A stretch of 64,000 bases of DNA. Source: Bacillota bacterium (GTDB lineage Bacteria > Bacillota > UBA4882 > UBA8346). The position numbers and the translations under genes were made by a program. The first letter of the stretch is position 1, and each line of letters starts with the position of its first letter. The stretch is taken from contig JAEXFN010000049.1 of the NCBI GenBank assembly GCA_023400055.1, positions 1 to 64,000 on the forward strand, written 5' to 3'. Shown here in pieces: positions 24,871 to 33,450 of this stretch. A model generated the notes under the pieces. The model was not told the DNA's origin. It searched no databases and worked only from the letters and a program-made list of their open reading frames with translations.

Positions 24871-26165
24871 TGACGCTGGTCTCCATCCAGCATAAACCGC
24901 TGATAAGCCTGGATTGGTCCGGCTTCCGCCTCTACCAGCAGCCGCGCGCCTTCGGCGGTATACTCTTCTTCCAAGACCCGAAACTGCCGGTGCACCCGGT
25001 CCAACCAGCCGGCCTCGCCGAATGGCACCAGCAAACGGTAGCGGCCCATCCCGGCCGCCAGCTTCCGGCGGATCGCCTCCAGCAGCTCCGGGATTCCGGT
25101 ACCGGCGGCGGCCGATACCGGTACCGCCGCCCACTCCTTGGCCAGGCGGTCCATGGTATACTCCGAATCGAGCAAGTCAATCTTGTTGAGGATGAGCAAA
25201 GTCTCCTTGGCCCCGACCTGCAGCTCGTTTAAAACGGCTTGGACCGCCGCGTAGCGGCGCTGCAGATCCGGAGCGCCGGCATCCATCACCTGCAGAATCA
25301 GGTCGGCCTTGACCGTCTCCTCCAGGGTGGCTTTAAACGCCGCCACCAACTGATGGGGCAGATGGCTGATGAAACCGACCGTATCCAGCAGGATGACGGT
25401 CCGCTGGCGATCCAGCGTCAATTGGCGCGACAGCGGATCGAGGGTGTCAAAGAGCCGGTCCCGGGCCGAGGTCCCGGCAGCGGTCAGCCGGTTGAAGAGC
25501 GTCGACTTCCCGGCGTTGGTATAACCGACCATCGCCACGGTGGGAATCCCGTTCTTCTCCCGCAGATGGCGCTGGACCGAACGGTTCTGCTGGACTTCGG
25601 CCAGTTCCGCGCGGAGATCGGCGATCCGGTGCCGTACCGCGCGGCGGTTGGCCTCCAATTTGGTCTCGCCGGGGCCCCGAGTGCCGATGCCGCCGCCTTG
25701 CCTGGAGAGGGCCAGGCCGGCTCCACCCAGGCGGGGCAAGGCGTAATTCAACTGGGCCAGTTCCACCTGGAGCTGACCCTCGCGGCTCTGGGCGCGCTGG
25801 GCGAAGATATCCAAGATTAAGTCGGTCCGATCGATCACCCGGGCCCGGACCTTATCCTCCAAGTTGCGGACCTGGACCGGCGACAACTCCTGAATGCTGA
25901 TCACCAGGTCGGCGTCGGTCGCCCGGACCAGCTCGGCCAGGGCCTCGACCTTGCCGGTTCCCAAGAACAACGCCGGATCCGGCGTTGCCCGGACCTGCGT
26001 CAGCCGTCCGGCCTCCTGCGCGCCGGCGGTTTTCACCAATTCGGCGAATTCCGCCCATTCATATTCGCCGGGCCCGGCCTTGCTCTTGGTCCGTTCATCG
26101 GCCCGCGGAACGGTTAAACCGATCAAAATGGCCTTCTCAGGCTGGTTGCCCACGATATCCATCAT
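24864..26165 (-). CDS. hflX: GTPase HflX
   Basis: Ribosome-associated GTPase of 433 residues that can rescue or split stalled ribosomes under stress. The N-terminal HflX domain (LFLGTGKVEALAELV, DLVISIQELSPVQVRNLED) is followed by the signature SRQGGGIGTRGPGETKLEAN. The GTPase domain has G1 VGYTNAGKST, a G2 region in FDTLDPLSRQL, G3 DTVGFISHLPHQLV and G4 LNKIDLL. Its ATGATG start overlaps the coaX stop, and its end overlaps dusB, so it is tightly coupled in an operon. Confidence 0.96.
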   Translation of the reverse strand: MMDIVGNQPEKAILIGLTVPRADERTKSKAGPGEYEWAEFAELVKTAGAQEAGRLTQVRATPDPALFLGTGKVEALAELVRATDADLVISIQELSPVQVRNLEDKVRARVIDRTDLILDIFAQRAQSREGQLQVELAQLNYALPRLGGAGLALSRQGGGIGTRGPGETKLEANRRAVRHRIADLRAELAEVQQNRSVQRHLREKNGIPTVAMVGYTNAGKSTLFNRLTAAGTSARDRLFDTLDPLSRQLTLDRQRTVILLDTVGFISHLPHQLVAAFKATLEETVKADLILQVMDAGAPDLQRRYAAVQAVLNELQVGAKETLLILNKIDLLDSEYTMDRLAKEWAAVPVSAAAGTGIPELLEAIRRKLAAGMGRYRLLVPFGEAGWLDRVHRQFRVLEEEYTAEGARLLVEAEAGPIQAYQRFMLDGDQRQC

Positions 26166-26929
26166 TTCCGGTTCATCTCGTAAATCAAGCGGAGACCCTC
26201 CAAGGTAAGATAGGGGTTGATGCGATCGATCATTTTAGTATCCCCGGCAATCAACTCAGCTAAACCGCCCGTGGCCAGAACCAACGGCGCGCATTGCATC
26301 TCGGCTTTGATCCGGGTGATCAGGCTTTCCACCAGGCCGATGTAGCCGAAGAACAGCCCCGATTGAATGCTGTTGACGGTATTTTTGCCGATCACGGTTT
26401 TGGGGCGGATGATCTCGACCCGGGGAAGCTTGGCGGTGCGGATGAACAGTGCCTCGCTGGTGATGCCGAGGCCGGGGGCGATCGACCCCCCCAGGTATTC
26501 TCCCTGACTGCCGATGGCGCAAAAGGTGGTGGCGGTGCCGAAATCGATAATAATCAGCGGCGGCCCGTAAAGCTGGATCCCGGCCACCGCGTTGACCACC
26601 CGGTCGGCGCCGACCTCGCGGGGGTTCTCATACTTGATGACCAGTCCGGTCTTGACGCCCGGACCCACCTCCATGGTTTGGACCCCGAAATACTTGGCGA
26701 TCATCCCGGCGAACAAACCGGTCACCGGCGGCACCACGCTGGAGATGATGGCCGATTCGACCTTGCGATAGTCCAGCCCCGCCTCACTGAAGAGGCTCTT
26801 GACAAAGATGCCGTATTCGTCGACCGTCTTCAGGCGATCGGTAGCCAGTCGCCAATCGGCCAGCAGCTTGTCGTCTTTAAAGACGCCCACTACCGTGTTG
26901 GTGTTGCCGATATCAAAAACCAATAACAT
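26162..26929 (-). CDS. coaX: Type III pantothenate kinase
   Basis: Cytoplasmic ASKHA-fold kinase of 255 residues catalysing the first step of coenzyme A synthesis. Phosphate-binding DIGNTNTVVGVF is at the N-terminus. SSVVPPVTG, the VGADRVVNAVAG motif, DFGTATTFCAIG, GGSIAPGLGITSEALF and the adenosine-side VLATGGLAELI follow in order. Type III enzymes are not feedback-inhibited by CoA (family knowledge). It lies 6 bp downstream of the degenerate Nif3 paralogue and overlaps hflX by 4 bp. Confidence 0.97.
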   Translation of the reverse strand: MLLVFDIGNTNTVVGVFKDDKLLADWRLATDRLKTVDEYGIFVKSLFSEAGLDYRKVESAIISSVVPPVTGLFAGMIAKYFGVQTMEVGPGVKTGLVIKYENPREVGADRVVNAVAGIQLYGPPLIIIDFGTATTFCAIGSQGEYLGGSIAPGLGITSEALFIRTAKLPRVEIIRPKTVIGKNTVNSIQSGLFFGYIGLVESLITRIKAEMQCAPLVLATGGLAELIAGDTKMIDRINPYLTLEGLRLIYEMNRK

Positions 26930-26935
26930 TACGAT

Positions 26936-27763
26936 TCACTCCGTTTTTCCCATGAATGAAGAAAACAAATCCAACTCCGTTTCGACATCGTCGCTTTCGG
27001 TGAAGGCGGCGCTATAATTGTCGAGGATGGAATAATTGGTGAAATAATTGCACGAATAAAGCCCGTCCAGGAACTCCGCCGGACAATCATCCGGCAACTT
27101 TTGGACGAGCAAACGCCGGAATTTGTTCATTCCGACCCGAGCCGCCGCGCTATGGCCCAGATCGACCAGTTTCAGCCCGTGCACCATTCCGAAACGGAGC
27201 GCCGCCATGGTCAGTTCGCCCGAGAGCAGCGTGTCGCAGCCCTGGGCGCGGCAAGTTTCCCAGACCGCGCGGTGATGCGGCTGAAAGCCGGCGCCCAGCC
27301 AGATTCCGACCCGCCGAACCGGGCTGCGCAATTCGCCCGAATAGGGCACCACGGTCAGCTCCAGGGCCCGCTGACAACCCTCGATTAACCCCCGCAACAG
27401 CGTGTCGGTGACGCCGATGGTCACCCCGTCCGGTTGGGCCACTTCTGTCAGGGCCAATGCCTGAATCAGCTCCGGCAAGATTCCGGACGGCGCGCAGTTC
27501 CAGGCGGCGTGGAGCGCCAGGAGGCGCAGATTGGCGTGCCGGACGGCCTCGGCCGCCTCGCCGGTCCAAGGATGATAAGTAATGAGCAGGTCGATGCCCC
27601 GGTCGATCGCGCTTTGAATATTATCCGGCGTCGGATCGACGGCCACCCCGATGCGCCCGATGGGCAGCGCGCCAATGCCGTTGAGAACGGGCGGCGCTCC
27701 CGCGGCGCAAATGCCGGGAACCAGCTCCTTGAGGATATGAATTAAGGTTTCCGCCTTCATCTT
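26936..27763 (-). CDS. Nif3-like protein with altered metal site
   Basis: Divergent member of the NIF3/YqfO family, about 275 residues (canonical members are 260 or 370). The family scaffold is visible in IGVAVDPTPDNIQSAIDRGI, DLLITYHPWTGEA, SGELTMAALRFG and LKLVDLGHSAAAR. Metal ligands are changed: the THHP pair is TYHP, the Asp-bearing AHTNVD segment reads LHAAWN, and the final GHxxxE Glu is absent. A canonical copy is encoded at 59404-60516. AAGGGGA precedes the ATG. It heads the coaX-hflX-dusB operon. A non-catalytic or re-purposed role is inferred. Confidence 0.85.
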   Translation of the reverse strand, partial: KMKAETLIHILKELVPGICAAGAPPVLNGIGALPIGRIGVAVDPTPDNIQSAIDRGIDLLITYHPWTGEAAEAVRHANLRLLALHAAWNCAPSGILPELIQALALTEVAQPDGVTIGVTDTLLRGLIEGCQRALELTVVPYSGELRSPVRRVGIWLGAGFQPHHRAVWETCRAQGCDTLLSGELTMAALRFGMVHGLKLVDLGHSAAARVGMNKFRRLLVQKLPDDCPAEFLDGLYSCNYFTNYSILDNYSAAFTESDDVETELDLFSSFMGKTE

Positions 27764-27914
27764 GTCCCCTTCCGCTGCCGGGTCGCTTTCCTTAGCCACA
27801 AAATGATGAACTCCCCAAGCCCAAAATTCTTCACGATATTTTCATGCGACTCATATCTCAAAATATCGGCATTTCTATCCCAAAAATTCAGGGATCAGGC
27901 CCTGATTTCAAACC

Positions 27915-27943
27915 ATTATAACATAATATCGGCCGCAATTCAT
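27915..27943 (-). promoter_or_regulatory. Possible extended -10 promoter of the Nif3-coaX-hflX operon
   Basis: On the minus strand, TGTTATAAT gives an extended -10 (TATAAT at 27915-27920) with a poor -35 (ATGAAT) 17 bp upstream. Just downstream lies the interrupted palindrome ATCAGGCCCTGAT (27894-27906). The transcript would have a leader of about 140 nt. The plus-strand half of this 400-bp divergent region contains only the ribosome site of the 28167 gene, and I see no clear promoter for it. Confidence 0.5.
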
Positions 27944-28166
27944 GCGGGCTCTCCGGCGAAGGCCCCGGCCCCTATAGATTATAGCATAGGAAATTTTGCC
28001 CCACAACCGAGCCGCTTGCGGTCGGAAACGAGCATCATGCCGGAATGGAAATTTTTCTGATCAACAGGAATTGGGTACCGCCGGATTGAATTAAATATAT
28101 AGGTCGTCAAAGCGCTCAGCGCATCGATCATTTTGGGATTCGAGAAAAACGAGGAGGGTCCGTCGA

Positions 28167-28796
28167 ATGAAACGTTGGTTTCTGGTTTTCATGACTTTGT
28201 TGGTGATTGCGGCCGCCGATCCCGGATTGATCCGGGCCGAGCAAGACTACAGCCCAGTCCGTCCCCAGTTGCACGTGAAGTTCCATTACATCTTCGCCCA
28301 CATCGAACAGAAGGCAAGCACCTGGGAACTGACGGTTGTCAAGAGTTCCTTTCCCGATTCGATTACTTATACCTGGCTCCGGCCCCAAAAAGAGCGCGAG
28401 GATTGGAAAGGCAGCCGGATTTTGCTCGATCTGAAAAACAGCAAGAATTTCAACCCCTGGTACACCAATGGCGAGACCAAAGCTACCACCGATACCGCGC
28501 CCTGGCTCTCCCAGATGGTCCTGACCGAGCTGCGCAACAAGGGCCGCTCGGAGACGTTCAAAGAAGGTGGCAGCGGCGCCCTCAACTGGGCGGCGGCCGA
28601 TTTGACCGTCAAGGAAAAGGTGATCTTCCCGGTGATCCTCAACGGCAAACCGGAAGCGCTCAATGCCTTCAAGCTCAATAAGGGCATCACGGTCTGGAAC
28701 AATCTCAACAATCCGTTGGTGCTGCAGTATGAACCGCTGGCCGTCCCGCTGTTCACCAGCGTGACCGGATGGAAAGTGGTTGAAATCAATTATTGA
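28167..28796 (+). CDS. Secreted hypothetical protein
   Basis: Exported protein of 209 residues. A signal peptide, MKRWFLVFMTLLVIAAADPG, probably ends near LIRAEQDYS. The mature part is rich in beta-strand patterns (LHVKFHYIFAHIEQK, WELTVVKSSF, LNWAAADLTVKEKVIFP, VWNNLNNPLVLQYEPLAVPL) with no catalytic signature I recognise. There is no lipobox and no later membrane helix. GAGGAGGG precedes the ATG, and a strong terminator follows, so it is a monocistronic unit. It may be a cell-surface or wall-associated protein; function unknown. Confidence 0.8.
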   Translation: MKRWFLVFMTLLVIAAADPGLIRAEQDYSPVRPQLHVKFHYIFAHIEQKASTWELTVVKSSFPDSITYTWLRPQKEREDWKGSRILLDLKNSKNFNPWYTNGETKATTDTAPWLSQMVLTELRNKGRSETFKEGGSGALNWAAADLTVKEKVIFPVILNGKPEALNAFKLNKGITVWNNLNNPLVLQYEPLAVPLFTSVTGWKVVEINY

Positions 28797-28833
28797 ATTG
28801 TATGCCGAGCATCAAAGCAATCGTTAGCGTTGC

Positions 28834-28866
28834 GAAGGGCCGTCCGGAAGGACGGCCCTTCGTCTT
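28834..28866 (+). terminator. Rho-independent terminator of the secreted-protein gene
   Basis: AAGGGCCGTCC-GGAA-GGACGGCCCTT forms a perfect 11-bp stem followed by CGTCTTT, 38 bp after the stop codon. Confidence 0.93.
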
Positions 28867-28934
28867 TCCCCGGCATGAGGGCCGGAAAATGGCCGGGCTC
28901 CAATTTACACGGTTTTATTTGACATTTCCCTAAC

Positions 28935-28984
28935 TTATCCACGGCTAAATTATTAACCGCATTCAGCGATTCCGTTTATCCAAA
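28935..28984 (+). repeat. Degenerate DnaA-box element fragment
   Basis: TTATCCACG (28935) and TTATCCAAA (28976) differ from a DnaA box by one and two bases. The sequence between and after them (TTATTAACCGCATTCAGCGA, then CCGTTTATCC) matches the leader of the arrays at 12.5 and 57.4 kb. It appears to be a decayed copy abutting dispersed-repeat copy B. Confidence 0.5.
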
Positions 28985-29395
28985 AAATAAGAAAACATAA
29001 GCAATGCAAGCTTTGGCAAATAACGGAGTCCGTCGGTATCACCGACGGACTCTTGAAAGACAACTTCCATGCTTGATATTATATCGCGAAAAGCCGGCCC
29101 TGAAGTATCGTTTTTGTACCCGAAAAATATCATCCGCCTCCCGAACCATGATTCGTAGGATTCAAGGATTAACATGATTCAATTCGGCCGAGACTCCCAA
29201 GGAATCCCAACATTTTTGGCGGCCGTATGAATGCAAAATCGAATGTCCCTATCCAAAGAGCCGATCACGGGTGGAATCCTTTCATCCGTTAAATCCGCGA
29301 TCAAGTCTTTTGGCGAATCAAGGAGCTCTCTCAGTCGCTCAGCAGGCGGTTCTGTCCCGGTTACCTATGCGGAGCTAACTTGATAAATCATCATC
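28985..29395 (+). repeat. Dispersed repeat, copy B
   Basis: This aligns with copy A (11455-11805) from GCAATGCAAGCTTTG through GTCCGTCGGTATCACCGACG, ATTATATCGCGAAAAGCC and AAGGATTAACATGATTC to CCCGGTTACCTATGCGGAGC. It then has the boundary motif CTAACTTGATAAATCATC. It carries about 55 bp absent from A near 29205-29265 and lacks the left inverted end. One 21-bp repeat unit is near 29325. No gene lies between 28867 and 29555. Confidence 0.8.
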
Positions 29396-29555
29396 TCTTT
29401 CAACGCCTCAACCCGATCGCTTCTCCCCAAAACCAAGTTTCGTGATCGACTAAACGCTTTTAGAATGAGGGTATTGTGATTAAAATCAAAATACGGGGCA
29501 TTATAGATGTAAATAAATTACAATTGGATCGGGCCGAAAATCGTCGGGGTGGCGA

Positions 29556-30065
29556 ATGACCAATTCATTTTACGTAAAAATTTACAAGTTGCACAAAGAG
29601 GATATCTATCTGTTGAATGGCACAATTGGCGCCTGGACCACTGCGATTTATTTATGCATCGATTATGGATTGAGCCTGTTTTTAAAGACAGTTCCGATAC
29701 CCTTGTATTCATCGCGGCTGGTATTATCGCGAAGCATCGGCTGGGATATGTTTTATGGCGTCATGGCGGACGTGATTGCCGGGACTTTTTTGGGGGCCAT
29801 CACCACTTTCGTCCTTGAGAGTTCAAATTATAAGAACCTCATCCAAAAAGGAGTAATCGCCGGCGGGATATTATGGATTATGCATGTGAGCATCATCCCC
29901 AAATTATGGGATCCTTCGGTAACGGAATTTCTGACTCGGGCCACCATTTATCAATCATTTTACACCCATGCCTTCTGGGGCGTTCTTTTCGGATACATTG
30001 TGCAAAGATTTGTACAGGAAATCAATAAATCGGATTCAGTGGTCCATAAAATCGTAAAAGTATAG
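29556..30065 (+). CDS. Hypothetical membrane protein
   Basis: Integral membrane protein of 169 residues with about four hydrophobic segments: GTIGAWTTAIYLCIDYGLSL, FYGVMADVIAGTFLGAITTF, GVIAGGILWIMHVSII and FYTHAFWGVLFGYIVQRF. It resembles small four-helix proteins of the DUF1440/YqhR type, but I cannot name the family with confidence. GGGGTGGCG lies just before the ATG. Codon use is more AT-rich than in neighbouring genes, and it is embedded in repeat-rich DNA, which would fit recent acquisition. A terminator follows at 30228. Confidence 0.7.
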   Translation: MTNSFYVKIYKLHKEDIYLLNGTIGAWTTAIYLCIDYGLSLFLKTVPIPLYSSRLVLSRSIGWDMFYGVMADVIAGTFLGAITTFVLESSNYKNLIQKGVIAGGILWIMHVSIIPKLWDPSVTEFLTRATIYQSFYTHAFWGVLFGYIVQRFVQEINKSDSVVHKIVKV

Positions 30066-30227
30066 TCTGGGGCAAATCCCTTGCGTCGATCTTCGTAATA
30101 TGAAATATGTACGGAACGATTTTTATTTACAGGAAATTGGCCGTTCCTTGATGGGGACTTCATCGTTTCTTCATATCGCCGGTGTATATTCAATCATGCG
30201 GAAGCTTTTCATACCTCCCTTTTTATT

Positions 30228-30258
30228 CCCGCTGGTGATCCAGCGGGCTAATTTTTTT
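30228..30258 (+). terminator. Rho-independent terminator
   Basis: CCCGCTGG-TGAT-CCAGCGGG is followed by CTAATTTTTTT. It ends the unit of the membrane-protein gene at 29556. The rest of 30066-30428 holds no gene I can support; a 75-codon frame at 30100 has no ribosome site. Confidence 0.88.
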
Positions 30259-30428
30259 GGTCAGCAGCGGCGACCAAACCGGGAAGAAGCTGTCCCGTTG
30301 AGCTTATCGATGACCTTCTTATAATTGCTAAATAATTGCAATGGAATCGGGACTTTGGATGGACAAGTTGACTTTTCCGCGCCAAAAGGCGATAATTGGA
30401 TAAAATGTTCCCAAACGCGAGGTTTATC

Positions 30429-30857
30429 ATGTGGCTTTATTATTTCGCCATCTTCCTGGTGGTGGTCGCCAACGTTTTCTATCATATCTCCCAAAAATCC
30501 ACCCCGGCCGACGTCCATCCCCTCTTCTCCCTGACCGTCACTTATCTGACGGCGGCGGTTTTCACCCTCATCCTGCTGCCCTTCTTTCCCTTACAGGAAG
30601 GAGTGGTCGCCTCCTTTAAGAAACTGAATTGGGCTAGCTTCAGCCTGGGAATCGCCATCGTCGGGCTGGAACTGGGTTTTCTGCTGGCCTACCGCGCCGG
30701 ATGGAACATCAGCCTGGCGCAGTTTTTTACCACCGTGATCGTTACTTTGGTGCTGATCCCCATCGGCCTGCTCTTCTTTCAGGAGAAGCTGACGCTGGTC
30801 AACGTCGTGGGGATTTTATTCTGCCTCGGCGGCTTCGTCATGATCAGTATGAAATGA
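30429..30857 (+). CDS. Half-size EamA/DMT-superfamily transporter
   Basis: Small membrane protein of 142 residues consisting of a single EamA-like unit with about five helices: MWLYYFAIFLVVVANVFYHI, LTVTYLTAAVFTLILLPFF, FSLGIAIVGLELGFLLAYRA, FTTVIVTLVLIPIGLLFF and VVGILFCLGGFVMISM. Full-size DMT transporters have two such units, so this one should work as a dimer, like EmrE-type or half-EamA proteins. The ATG follows GAGGT; an ATG 11 codons earlier lacks a site. It is a single-gene unit ending at a terminator. The substrate is unknown. Confidence 0.85.
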   Translation: MWLYYFAIFLVVVANVFYHISQKSTPADVHPLFSLTVTYLTAAVFTLILLPFFPLQEGVVASFKKLNWASFSLGIAIVGLELGFLLAYRAGWNISLAQFFTTVIVTLVLIPIGLLFFQEKLTLVNVVGILFCLGGFVMISMK

Positions 30858-30909
30858 CGCCGCGCTTTCTACGTTTTTCGATACGCGTAATCGTATATTG
30901 CGGCGGTAC

Positions 30910-30937
30910 ACATCCCAAGATTTGGGGTGTTTTTTTA
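30910..30937 (+). terminator. Rho-independent terminator of the EamA-like gene
   Basis: ACATCCCAA-GAT-TTGGGGTGT runs straight into seven T residues, about 50 bp after the stop codon. The stem contains one G-T pair. Confidence 0.88.
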
Positions 30938-31004
30938 TCTATCCTTCGCGATCAACTCACTGAACCGGTGGCGGTCCGAACTTTTGTAACTTTCTAATTC
31001 GTTA

Positions 31005-31033
31005 TTGACAGTTTCATGGCGCTTTGTTATATT
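31005..31033 (+). promoter_or_regulatory. Promoter of the 31144-32953 gene pair
   Basis: TTGACA (31005-31010), a 17-bp spacer and TATATT (31028-31033) form a near-consensus promoter. The predicted transcript starts about 105 nt before the first gene. Confidence 0.85.
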
Positions 31034-31143
31034 AAAACCGTTACGGTTACCCGTTCGGCCAACGTCGGCGGAACGAGAAGGGCCGGTTGGAAAAAACCAT
31101 CTCGACTTACGATTCCATAGAAAAATTCGGAGGTGTCGGCGGC

Positions 31144-31680
31144 ATGAGCTCAGCAAAAGCTTTTACGAACGCGTTATGGGCCGACGGGCCCGATCCCGGT
31201 GCCCGGGAGGCATTGCAATTATTCGGACAGTTTGTGGGCGAATGGGACTTCGACTGGACCGGCTACAATCCCGACGGCACTGCGCTGACCGTGCCCGGCG
31301 AATGGATCTTCGCCTGGGCGCTGCAAGGCCGCGCCATCCAGGATGTCTGGATCTGCCCTTCCCGGGCCGAACGCCACAAGCCCGGCCGTCCGACGGGAGA
31401 ATACGGAACGACGCTGCGTTTCTATGATCCGGCGCTCGACGCTTGGCGGATCACCTGGATCGGACCGGCCTTCCATCGTGTCCGCACTTTAATCGGCCGC
31501 CAGGTCGGCGCCGACATCGTACTGGAGGACACCGACACGGCGGACGGCATCACCCAGTGGATTTTCTCGGAGATCACGGCCCAATCCTTCCGCTGGCGGT
31601 CGGTTACCTCCGTGGATCAGGGCCGAACCTGGCACCTGAATGAAGCGATGGCCGTCAGGCGGCGGGCGCAACATGAGTAA
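31144..31680 (+). CDS. Hypothetical DUF1579/lipocalin-like protein
   Basis: Soluble protein of 178 residues. QLFGQFVGEWDFDWTGYNPD and GEWIFAWALQGRAIQDVWIC, followed by alternating beta strands (GTTLRFYDPALDAWRITWIG, RQVGADIVLED), resemble the calycin-like barrel of DUF1579-type proteins that may bind small hydrophobic ligands. No catalytic residues are evident. The ATG follows GGAGGTG by 8 nt; an in-frame TTG start 19 codons upstream is less likely. Its last codons overlap the start of the amino-acid permease gene (ATGAGTAA), so the pair is translationally coupled. Confidence 0.78.
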   Translation: MSSAKAFTNALWADGPDPGAREALQLFGQFVGEWDFDWTGYNPDGTALTVPGEWIFAWALQGRAIQDVWICPSRAERHKPGRPTGEYGTTLRFYDPALDAWRITWIGPAFHRVRTLIGRQVGADIVLEDTDTADGITQWIFSEITAQSFRWRSVTSVDQGRTWHLNEAMAVRRRAQHE

Positions 31681-32953
31681 CGAACCAAGCTTGAAACGTT
31701 CGCTCACCTGGGTGCAAGGATTGGCTTTGACGACCGGAGCGGTGCTGGGTTCGGGAATCCTGGTTTTGCCGGTCTTCGCCGCCCAGTTGGCCGGACCGGC
31801 TTCGCTAGTAAGTTGGCTATTGATGGGAATGTTGACCGTGCCGCTGGTGATCACCTTGAGCCAGCTGGCGGGACGCTGGCCGGAGGCGGGCGGAATCGCC
31901 GCCTATGCCCAACGGGCCTTCGGCGACCGCGCCGGCGCGGTCACCGGCTGGCTGTTTCTGGGGACCGTGCCGATCGGCGCTCCGGTCTCGGTCCTGATCG
32001 GCGCCAATTACCTCGGATCCTATCTGCATCTCCCCAAAGCCGCCATTTTCCTGATCGCCGCGCTGATGCTGCTGATGGCCATCGGCTTCAATTGGCGGGG
32101 CATCACCCTCTCCGGCAACGTGCAGCTGGGCGTGGTCGGGCTGATCGTCGCCATCGTGGTGCTGGTGATCAGCGCCGCTTTTCCCAGGGTCTCCGGAGCC
32201 GCCTTCACACCGTTCGCGCCGCGGGGCTGGCTGGCGGTGGGAACGGCCATGACCATTCTGTTCTGGGCCTTTGTCGGCTGGGAAATGATCGGCCATCTGG
32301 CCGAGGAATTTAAGCATCCGGCCCGCGATATCCGGCTCAGCCTGGCGGGGTCGCTGGTGGTGATCAACCTGCTCTACCTGTTGCTGGCCCTGGTCACCGT
32401 CGGTTCCGGCTCCTACCGGTCGCAGAACAACCTGGCGGCCCTGGCGACGCTGGTGCGACAGAGCTGGGGCGGTCCGGCCGGAGCGGTCGTGGCGGTGCTC
32501 GGCTTCATCGCCTGCTACGGCTCGGTCCATACCTATGTGGCCGGGTTCTCGCGGCTGGTATACGCCCAGGCCCGGCGGGGCGATTTTCCCGGCTACTATG
32601 CCAAGCTCCATCCCAGGTTTCTCACCCCGCACCGGGTGCTGCTCTCCCTGATCCCGCTCTTCCTGGTGGTTCTGGCCGCCGCCTGGATCGAGCCGGCCGC
32701 GGTCGCCCAACTGATGCGCTGGACCAGCGCCGTCTTCATTGCCATCTATATCGTGGGAATGGCCGCCGCACTGAAACTGTTCGCCAAAAAGCCGGCCAAA
32801 CGCCGCCCCGCACTGATCGGGCTGCTGGTTTGCCTGGTCATTTATGCCTTTACCGGCTGGGCCGGATTATACCCGCTGGCGCTGGCGGGGCTTGGTTGGC
32901 GGATCGCTGTCGTCAAAACCCGCCAAAAAGCGCCGCCGAAAGTGGCAGGTTAA
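31673..32953 (+). CDS. APC-superfamily amino-acid permease/exporter (YjeH-like)
   Basis: Inner-membrane transporter of 426 residues with about twelve helices. The APC signature in helix 1 is GLALTTGAVLGSGILVLPVF. LSQLAGRWPEAGGIAAYAQ, GWLFLGTVPIGAPVSVLIGA and the helix-6 region FWAFVGWEMIGHLAEEFKHP are typical of the YjeH/YhdG branch. E. coli YjeH exports methionine and branched-chain amino acids; substrate and direction here are inferred only from that resemblance. It overlaps the upstream DUF1579-like gene by 8 bp. A 21-bp repeat array lies about 100 bp downstream. Confidence 0.9.
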   Translation: MSNEPSLKRSLTWVQGLALTTGAVLGSGILVLPVFAAQLAGPASLVSWLLMGMLTVPLVITLSQLAGRWPEAGGIAAYAQRAFGDRAGAVTGWLFLGTVPIGAPVSVLIGANYLGSYLHLPKAAIFLIAALMLLMAIGFNWRGITLSGNVQLGVVGLIVAIVVLVISAAFPRVSGAAFTPFAPRGWLAVGTAMTILFWAFVGWEMIGHLAEEFKHPARDIRLSLAGSLVVINLLYLLLALVTVGSGSYRSQNNLAALATLVRQSWGGPAGAVVAVLGFIACYGSVHTYVAGFSRLVYAQARRGDFPGYYAKLHPRFLTPHRVLLSLIPLFLVVLAAAWIEPAAVAQLMRWTSAVFIAIYIVGMAAALKLFAKKPAKRRPALIGLLVCLVIYAFTGWAGLYPLALAGLGWRIAVVKTRQKAPPKVAG

Positions 32954-33060
32954 AAACCGCTTCCGGCAAATCCGCCACCATGATCGATCCTCCGGGAACC
33001 GCCGCCAAAAACTGATCTATCATCCGACCATCCCCGATTACCGCGCATGAATCCCTAACA

Positions 33061-33285
33061 ACTCAACAAGCTCTTTCAGTCACTCAACAAGCTCTTTCAG
33101 TCACTCAACAAGCTCTTTCAGTCACTCAACAAGCTCTTTCAGTTACTCAACAAGCTCTTTCAGTCACTCAACAAGCTCTTTCAGTCGCTCAACAAGCTCT
33201 CTCAGTCACTCAACAAGCTCTCTCAGTCACTCAACAAGCTCTCTCAGTCACTCAACAAGCTCTTTCGGTCGCTCAGCGAGCTCGC
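33061..33285. repeat. 21-bp tandem repeat array, ten full units
   Basis: Ten complete units start every 21 bp from 33061 to 33250, plus a degenerate eleventh. The core is CAACAAGCTCTTTCAGTC, with small drifts (CTCTCTCAG in units 7-9, CTTTCGG in unit 10). Drift increases toward the right edge. There are no spacers, no ORF and no DnaA boxes. The array separates the APC permease gene from the frameshifted MFS gene on the opposite strand. Confidence 0.95.
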
Positions 33286-33450
33286 ACTGTTATCGGCAGA
33301 CTCACTTGACAACCGAACAAGCATCCGGCGTTGGCGCAATTTCCTCCCCGAGTCACGCCACAAACGGTTTCGGCTGCGGGTCGGCAATCTTTTTTTTGAT
33401 GATCGACGAAGCGAAGCGCTGAACCAATTGGACATCGTCGCGCTCGGCAA

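Noticed and set aside
30100..30324. Plus-strand ORF of 74 codons
   Set aside because: It runs across a strong terminator at 30228 and lacks a ribosome site.
33061..33285. 21-bp units acting as transcription terminators
   Set aside because: Single units do not form a GC-rich stem followed by a T run on either strand, and several arrays are not at gene ends.
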